Both the position numbers and the translations under genes were made by a program. Of a stretch of DNA of 64,000 nucleotides, positions 58,101 to 64,000 are shown piece after piece. The notes under the pieces are model-generated. The model did no database searches, was not told where the DNA came from, and saw nothing but the letters and a program-made list of their open reading frames with translations. This stretch comes from Ipomoea triloba (lineage: Eukaryota; Streptophyta; Magnoliopsida; Solanales; Convolvulaceae). The DNA lies in contig NC_044929.1 of assembly GCF_003576645.1 (NCBI RefSeq), forward strand, positions 18,948,035 to 19,012,034, in the 5' to 3' direction. The first letter of the stretch is position 1; each line of letters begins with the position of its first letter.

Positions 58101-58916
58101 CTTTTACCAAAACACATTACCATTACCAAGTATTTGATACCCATTCCGATTCCGATTCCCATGTGTGAACCAAACGCACCCTAAGTCTCTGCATTGTTTT
58201 TCATTCCTTGCAAAATACATCTCTATCTTTATAAATGTGTTATGGTTTTCTTCATTCTATAGAAGTGTGAATCTCTAATCTGTTGTAATTTGTCACATGT
58301 TCCATGTCTGATTAGCATGTATTTTTATTTTAAAAAAACACATAAATATACTTCTTCTTTTTTTTGCTAATATGGTTCACGATTTCGTTGATTGAAGAAC
58401 TAAAGCTTCAACGTTACTAGAAAGTTAGTGGTGTATCCTATAATAACATTGGAAAGATATACACTAAAATGACTAGAACTGCATGACTAAGGGTAACCCC
58501 ATTAGTTGATTTTGAATGAAATTTGGAACAGTAAAAGCGGATGATGTAATTTTTTTACAAATGGGAGAAGGGGTATTTAGCCAATGTTTTTCTCATGCAA
58601 TGTTTCGTGTTTTGGCAGAGCTTGTGGGGTTCACTGGGCAAAATACAACTGCCTTCTCTGACATTTCTGATTTTTCTATGATATTTCTGACATTTCTGAT
58701 TTTCCTTTTTTTCTTTCCTTTTCCTTTTTCTTTTTTTCTTTCCCTTCTCTCTCCTAGGTGGAGCCTAAATATTTGTGCAAAGATGTTAACAATTGGAGAA
58801 GGCCTAAAAACTAAAAACACATTTTTCTCTGGTTAATTATATCAAATAATCTTCCTCTTTATTAATGGCAACTAAAATGTTTTGTTTTGTTTTTTTGTTT
58901 TTTTTTTTTTTTTTTN

Positions 58917-58952
<36 letters not shown>

Positions 58953-59054
58953 CAGGACATAGACAGGGATAACACCACACCACTTTTGGTGGCCAAGAAC
59001 ATTAGTTATCAGCAAGAAAAGGAAAACCATGGAGCCAAGGACTCCCTCGTTTAG
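55171..59054 (+). CDS. UXT: Golgi UDP-xylose transporter
   Basis: Exons 55171-55291, 55758-55942, 56319-56386, 56508-56640, 56788-56949, 57509-57790 and 58956-59054 join in frame to 349 aa, the usual length of plant UXT proteins. The protein starts MGEMSSMQLGVIGALFLS and has a run of hydrophobic segments expected for a ten-helix drug/metabolite-type transporter. Characteristic parts are NKALMSNLGF, TLTSWHLLVTYC, LNLSLGFNSIGFYQMTKLAI, VGVGIASVTDLQLNFVGT, LTNTIQKRLN, LLYQSAPFQSAILF and VIGKTSPVTYQVLGHLKTCL. The C-terminus is hydrophilic. Family members (Arabidopsis UXT1-3) exchange UDP-xylose into the Golgi/ER for xylan and other glycans. Introns 5 and 6 carry Tourist-like MITEs and intron 1 a SINE-like piece. 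The last exon lies just after a poly(T) tract with a single-N join, and recurs at 60165-60263, probably as an assembly artefact. Confidence 0.93.
55365..55460 (+). repeat. SINE-like tRNA-related fragment in UXT intron 1
   Basis: TCTAGTGGCACCCAGTTGC and, about 30 bases on, GTGGGTTCGAGTCTC resemble Pol III boxes A and B. Ends were not resolved. Confidence 0.5.
57170..57457 (-). mobile_element. Diverged Tourist-like MITE in UXT intron 5
   Basis: The reverse complement follows 57881-58181 throughout (TTATTAATAGTTGGGGAAG, GAAACCCTTATTT, GATATCAAATATTTGGTAAT). It is clearly more diverged than the other two full-length copies. Confidence 0.75.
57881..58181 (+). mobile_element. Tourist-like MITE in UXT intron 6
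   Basis: Ends GGGTGTGTTTGGTT and AACCAAACGCACCC. Flanks are TTA and TAA. Very similar to 27200-27507. Confidence 0.85.
58916..58916. other. Single-N contig join inside poly(T)
   Basis: An N within a long T run just before the last UXT exon. The same T run and exon restart after the N at 60135, so contigs probably broke at this homopolymer. Confidence 0.85.
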
Positions 59055-60134
59055 ACTAGCTATAGGTTTTCTTGAATTCGTACATTCTACATGCTACGTG
59101 CAGAAGAAATGAAGTTTTTGGTCTTTACCAGATAAACCAATACAGTGTTGTTCTTCCCATTTTTGAACAATCCTCTACAATTTTGTACAACCGGCCTGTA
59201 ATCTTGCTAGCTTATATAGTTCTTGTTAGATTGGTTGATTTCGGTAAAAAAAAAAAAAATCTCTTTTTTTTGGACGATGAGGAAAATCACATCCACTATT
59301 AAAAAGTGTATGTGTCAATGAGTTCGACCCAAAGAGTAAGATAATCATGTTTCACCAGCTGACCCCTTTCGGGGCTAGTACAAACTATTTCATGTGGGCA
59401 TGGGGCAACTCCAAACAAATTGGTCAATTCAGAGTGGAAACTGTTTATTGACCTTTTTTATTTGAGCCAATTAGCTATTAACAACCTAGCTTGGTTTACT
59501 TCTTTTGCTGACTAGAGTCACAAGGCAGGTTTACCCATGTTGCACACCCTCAGACAATGTTGCGAGTTTACCCTCAGTAAAAAAAAGAAAACTATTTAAT
59601 TAATAATGCTTTTCATTGATCATACAAGTTACATTATGAGATCTGCCATTATTTCAATCAAAACGTAGGCCAAGACAATAAACTTTTTTTCTGGCCAGTT
59701 CCATGCAGAAGTTTAGGTGGGGAGAAACGGTATTTATGGCAAATGATTGCAGGGCAATTGAAGTTAAAACTGGAGCGCATTAGTGAGAAAGCAGTTAAAT
59801 TAATATCCAGTAAGATGATCACATAACGCTTGTTGTATTAATGGAACCTCGTAAATATCTTTCTAGTAATTTCCCGTTATCCCTCGTTAGATTTTTCTCC
59901 CCTGCAGGCTCCATTTTAATTTTCCGGTTCGATCTAGCAGAAGAAGATCAGACCCGGGAAAATCCTGCGGCGACGACTGGGCTTTGATCGACGGCTCTGG
60001 CTACCCGTATATATGCACGTAAGATATTAGCTATCCTTTTCTGGAATTTTTGAGCTAGGATAGCTAGTTCAGAGAATTTGGTTGACGTTTGGTTCATGGA
60101 AACGAGGAAGATGATTCATTGTCGGAATTTGGTG

Positions 60135-60135
60135 N
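60135..60135. other. Single-N contig join; sequence rewinds to the UXT last exon
   Basis: After the N a T run leads into CAGGACATAGACAGGG, and 60165-61343 repeats 58956-60134 (offset 1209) apparently unchanged. The second copy then continues into new sequence (GGTGGTCGTTATCC). Confidence 0.88.
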
Positions 60136-60164
60136 TTTTTTTTTTTTTTTTTTTTTTTTTTCAG

Positions 60165-60263
60165 GACATAGACAGGGATAACACCACACCACTTTTGGTG
60201 GCCAAGAACATTAGTTATCAGCAAGAAAAGGAAAACCATGGAGCCAAGGACTCCCTCGTTTAG
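60165..60263 (+). pseudogene. Second copy of the UXT last exon (probable artefact)
   Basis: Identical to 58956-59054 with the same 3' flank. It lies after the single-N join at 60135 and has no other UXT exons. If real it would be an orphan exon; more likely it is an unmerged contig overlap. Confidence 0.8.
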
Positions 60264-61304
60264 ACTAGCTATAGGTTTTCTTGAATTCGTACATTCTACA
60301 TGCTACGTGCAGAAGAAATGAAGTTTTTGGTCTTTACCAGATAAACCAATACAGTGTTGTTCTTCCCATTTTTGAACAATCCTCTACAATTTTGTACAAC
60401 CGGCCTGTAATCTTGCTAGCTTATATAGTTCTTGTTAGATTGGTTGATTTCGGTAAAAAAAAAAAAAATCTCTTTTTTTTGGACGATGAGGAAAATCACA
60501 TCCACTATTAAAAAGTGTATGTGTCAATGAGTTCGACCCAAAGAGTAAGATAATCATGTTTCACCAGCTGACCCCTTTCGGGGCTAGTACAAACTATTTC
60601 ATGTGGGCATGGGGCAACTCCAAACAAATTGGTCAATTCAGAGTGGAAACTGTTTATTGACCTTTTTTATTTGAGCCAATTAGCTATTAACAACCTAGCT
60701 TGGTTTACTTCTTTTGCTGACTAGAGTCACAAGGCAGGTTTACCCATGTTGCACACCCTCAGACAATGTTGCGAGTTTACCCTCAGTAAAAAAAAGAAAA
60801 CTATTTAATTAATAATGCTTTTCATTGATCATACAAGTTACATTATGAGATCTGCCATTATTTCAATCAAAACGTAGGCCAAGACAATAAACTTTTTTTC
60901 TGGCCAGTTCCATGCAGAAGTTTAGGTGGGGAGAAACGGTATTTATGGCAAATGATTGCAGGGCAATTGAAGTTAAAACTGGAGCGCATTAGTGAGAAAG
61001 CAGTTAAATTAATATCCAGTAAGATGATCACATAACGCTTGTTGTATTAATGGAACCTCGTAAATATCTTTCTAGTAATTTCCCGTTATCCCTCGTTAGA
61101 TTTTTCTCCCCTGCAGGCTCCATTTTAATTTTCCGGTTCGATCTAGCAGAAGAAGATCAGACCCGGGAAAATCCTGCGGCGACGACTGGGCTTTGATCGA
61201 CGGCTCTGGCTACCCGTATATATGCACGTAAGATATTAGCTATCCTTTTCTGGAATTTTTGAGCTAGGATAGCTAGTTCAGAGAATTTGGTTGACGTTTG
61301 GTTC

Positions 61305-61371
61305 ATGGAAACGAGGAAGATGATTCATTGTCGGAATTTGGTGGTCGTTATCCTGGTGCTTTTGTTGTCTG
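61305..61371 (+). CDS. First exon of a gene for a secreted or membrane protein (partial)
   Basis: From the ATG the frame reads METRKMIHCRNLVVVILVLL followed by LSG, a basic start and a hydrophobic core typical of a signal peptide. It then meets a GTATGT 5' splice site at 61372 (phase 1). The upstream leader (from about 61120; AGAAGAAGATCAG, CGGCGACGACTGGGC) is GC-richer than its surroundings, as for a 5' UTR. An interrupted copy of the same start is at 60096. I find no convincing second exon in the remaining 2.6 kb, so the rest may lie beyond the window. Family unknown. Confidence 0.55.
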
Positions 61372-64000
61372 GTATGTTTCTTATCGTTCCTACATTAGTT
61401 GTTTCTTTGTTTCTTTCTTTGTTTGTTTTTTTTTTTAATATAAACTTTATTCACTAGTTTAATATAAGAGATTGAAGGTGAAATTGTGTTACGTAATGTA
61501 AAATCTTTTTTAAAATTTTTTTTTTTTTATTTTTTGAAAAGAACTAAAACGTGAAGGTAATACATACCACTTAAGGTTCATCAGCTAATACACGTGGCTA
61601 ATTTATCAATTCAATTCTCAACCTCAAGACTAATTTAATTACATTTTCAAAAAATTACCAGTAACCTTCTCCGATCAATTTATTGTCTAAATCTGTGTTA
61701 TTATTTTCTTTAATTTTCACTACCTAACGCATCTTTTCATGTCAATTAACACTAACTAAAGTTCATTGATTATTGTTCTTTTACCCAATTTATAAGTCAT
61801 CAACTTTGATCCAATGACAAATGAGAGAGTTTAAACTCCTTGAAAAATAGTCTCGCCTGGCCTTGAAATTCAATCTTTGTGAAAGATCAACAAATTGATG
61901 CCTAATTTGCGAGACTATTTTCCAAGGAATCCAAACTCTTAGGTGTTATTGGGTTAGTTTTGGAGCTGAGGACTTAATTGAGTGAATCACGTACAAGTGT
62001 TGAGAGACCTTAACGAATGTTAATTGATATAAAAAGAGATAATAAATAGTGAAGAGACAATAATATTACTGATTTAAATATTAAATTGATAATATTTTCA
62101 AATGATGACGATAGTTTGTAACTATCAGTCTATCACTCATTTTTAATTTTAGTTTTTGACTTTTAAAGTAACCAAATTTAATTCTAGAATATTGAATCAT
62201 TTTCAATTGTAATCCAATATTTAAAAAAAAATTACATGTACGATTAACATTGAAGGTGAAATTAGGGCTAATATAATAAGAAAATTAGGACTTTGTGTTT
62301 CTGCGTGTGAAAAACAATTATCACAATGGTCATGACTTTCTAATTTTAACCTCAATGCTAACGATTCGCATGAAAAAAAAAAAAAATTAATAGTGAATTA
62401 CAATTGAAAATGATTCAATACTTAATGACTAAATTTGATACTTTTAAGTCAATAACTAAAATTAAAACTAAGTGATAGTCAAAATACTAAATCCAAAATT
62501 AACTCTTTCCATCCATTCAATTGAATCGTTATGGTTTCAAGACATGTTTCCCAGTAATGCATGAAACAAATATCATTTATATGGAGGAATAATATATGTC
62601 AGTATGGAAAAATCTTGTCATTTTAGATTTTAGGCGGTGTATTTCTTCCTCACTTTCATAGATTTTAAATAACTTTTTTTTAGAATAAAATAACTTTTAT
62701 AACCTTTAAAAGTTTGGAGGTATTCTATTTAAACTTTTAGAGTCTTTAAAAGTTGGGTGGTATTCAATTAAAATTTTTAAAGTGATTTTTAAAAGTCGAG
62801 TGTTTTCTATTAAGACTTTTAAAAAGTCTTTAAAAGACATGTGGCATTCAAAAAGTTATGAACTTTTATAAACTTTTTTTATTTAGGACTTTTGTAAAAT
62901 TTTTCCTCTCAAATATAAATAATTGAAATTCATCACTCAACCTCAAGATTTCTAAACTCTCTTTCTACCAACTCTGAATGTTTTCTCTCCATCTAATTAA
63001 ACTCTATTTTTTTTTCTCCCAATTTAAACTCTATAAACCTTATACTTAAATTCAATAATTATTTTTTTTATTCATTATCATACATTTTCTTCATGCCTAA
63101 ACTCTACAAATTTTCTCTCTCTCATAAACTTTACAAGTTTTTTCTTCCTCTAAAAATTCTACAATATTATTTTGTTTCTTCATTATTGCTTGTATATTCC
63201 TATAGATGACACTAATAGGTAAAAACACAGTTGAGTGAGTATTATTATTTTTCTTGTAATATTAAACCAATTAGTGAAAGTGATATTTCATTTAAATTTA
63301 TAATATACTATTTTTTTCACTAATATAAATAGTTGAAATACATCTCTCAAACTCTAAACTTCTAAAGTTTCTCTACAAACATTTTTTCTCCTTAACTTCT
63401 AATTTTTTTCTAAGAACTTTTTATCCATAACTTCTAAACTTTCTCTACCAAATTTTTCTCTCTAAATACATGAACAAATCAAACTTTTTATTTATCACCG
63501 TCAAATTTTACTATATGTTTTATAATATTTGTATAAATACTTGTATATTTTTATTTTTATTCTTTCTACGAACTTTTTAATTTTTTATCCCTGACTTCTA
63601 AACATTCTTTACGAACTTTTGCCCCTAAATGCATGAACAAAACAAATTTTTTATTTACTACTATCAAATTTTACTATATGTTTCATAGTATTCGTATAAA
63701 TACTTGTATATTTTTTATTTTTATCATTTTTATGTTTATATTTGTAATATAATTTTTTTCTTTTATTAACAAAAAAGTTTTTCACAACAACCATTTGGGG
63801 AAGAAATTTATTATATATTATAACATTTTTTGTATGAAAATTATAAATAATAAAAATAGAAGTCATTGAAATTTTGTAAGATTGTATTCGATTTAGAATT
63901 TTAATGACTTTAGTAGACTTCTTTAAAAAAAAAAGTTAATAAAATCTATGCATGTTTTTTATATAGACTTTTATAAACTCTTACAAAGTTTACAAAAATT
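61372..64000. other. Intron or intergenic, AT-rich, with foldback repeats
   Basis: No coding is recognised. 61820-61938 has an inverted repeat (AAATAGTCTCGC with GCGAGACTATTT). 62130-62478 is a longer foldback element. 62625-64000 is repeat-like, with many units such as GACTTTTAAAAAGTC and TATGAACTTTTATAAACTTT, and a ~150-bp direct repeat (about 63475-63580 and 63630-63740, sharing CATGAACAAA and TCAAATTTTACTATATGTTT). Confidence 0.55.
62130..62478. mobile_element. Foldback MITE-like element
   Basis: Left arm (CTATCACTCATTTTTAATTT, ATTGAATCATTTTCAATTGT) and right arm (ACAATTGAAAATGATTCAAT, AAATTAAAACTAAGTGATAG-type end) are inverted complements of about 85 nt with scattered mismatches. No coding and no resolved target duplication. 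Confidence 0.65.

Noticed and set aside
1..64000. CRISPR arrays, bacterial operons, rRNA or functional tRNA genes
   Set aside because: The window is plant nuclear DNA. The tRNA- and 5S-like signals are degenerate and sit in SINEs and the TRIM. No regularly spaced identical repeats of CRISPR type are seen.

Overview
This window is nuclear DNA from a flowering plant, most likely a eudicot. It is AT-rich, its genes have many short introns with GT-AG (once GC-AG) borders, and it carries plant transposons: an LTR retrotransposon primed by initiator tRNA-Met, a Cassandra-type 5S-rRNA TRIM, a plant LINE, tRNA-derived SINEs and many MITEs. I do not name a species. Four intact protein-coding genes are visible, all on the + strand, plus the first exon of a fifth.

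Layout. (1) About 1.73-10.2 kb and 26.3-35.28 kb are two copies of a segmental duplication. Each carries a three-exon gene for a large type II membrane protein with two successive GT2-like glycosyltransferase domains (939 and 934 aa); both are open. The coding parts are nearly identical. The upstream regions are heavily rearranged by MITEs, trinucleotide tracts and shuffling of a ~170-bp module. (2) Between the copies, 13,173-24,446 is an LTR retrotransposon with 367-bp LTRs, a TTAAT target duplication and a primer-binding site, but no recognisable gag or pol. Its long non-coding interior contains recurring motifs and a nested complete Cassandra-type TRIM (16,031-16,629, minus orientation). 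(3) 35.47-39.23 kb is a decayed, 5'-truncated LINE on the minus strand, followed by a 641-bp gap. (4) 40.7-40.9 kb looks like the last exon of a gene lost in that gap. (5) 46.39-51.15 kb is a 14-exon DUF707-family gene (386 aa) whose 3' flank runs into an 814-bp gap. (6) 55.17-59.05 kb is a seven-exon UDP-xylose transporter (UXT) gene, 349 aa. (7) 61.3 kb starts a gene with a signal-peptide-like first exon whose remainder was not found.

Assembly quality matters here. Four single-N positions (18,288; 21,607; 58,916; 60,135) are contig joins. After three of them the sequence rewinds to sequence already given and repeats it apparently without change. These are most simply unmerged contig overlaps, so the retrotransposon is probably near 8 kb rather than 11.3 kb, and the second copy of the UXT last exon is probably not real.

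The recognised genes share a theme. UXT carries UDP-xylose into the Golgi. The tandem-domain proteins look like Golgi glycosyltransferases. DUF707 proteins are membrane-anchored and carry a DED triplet reminiscent of a DxD motif. That they act together is not shown by the sequence.
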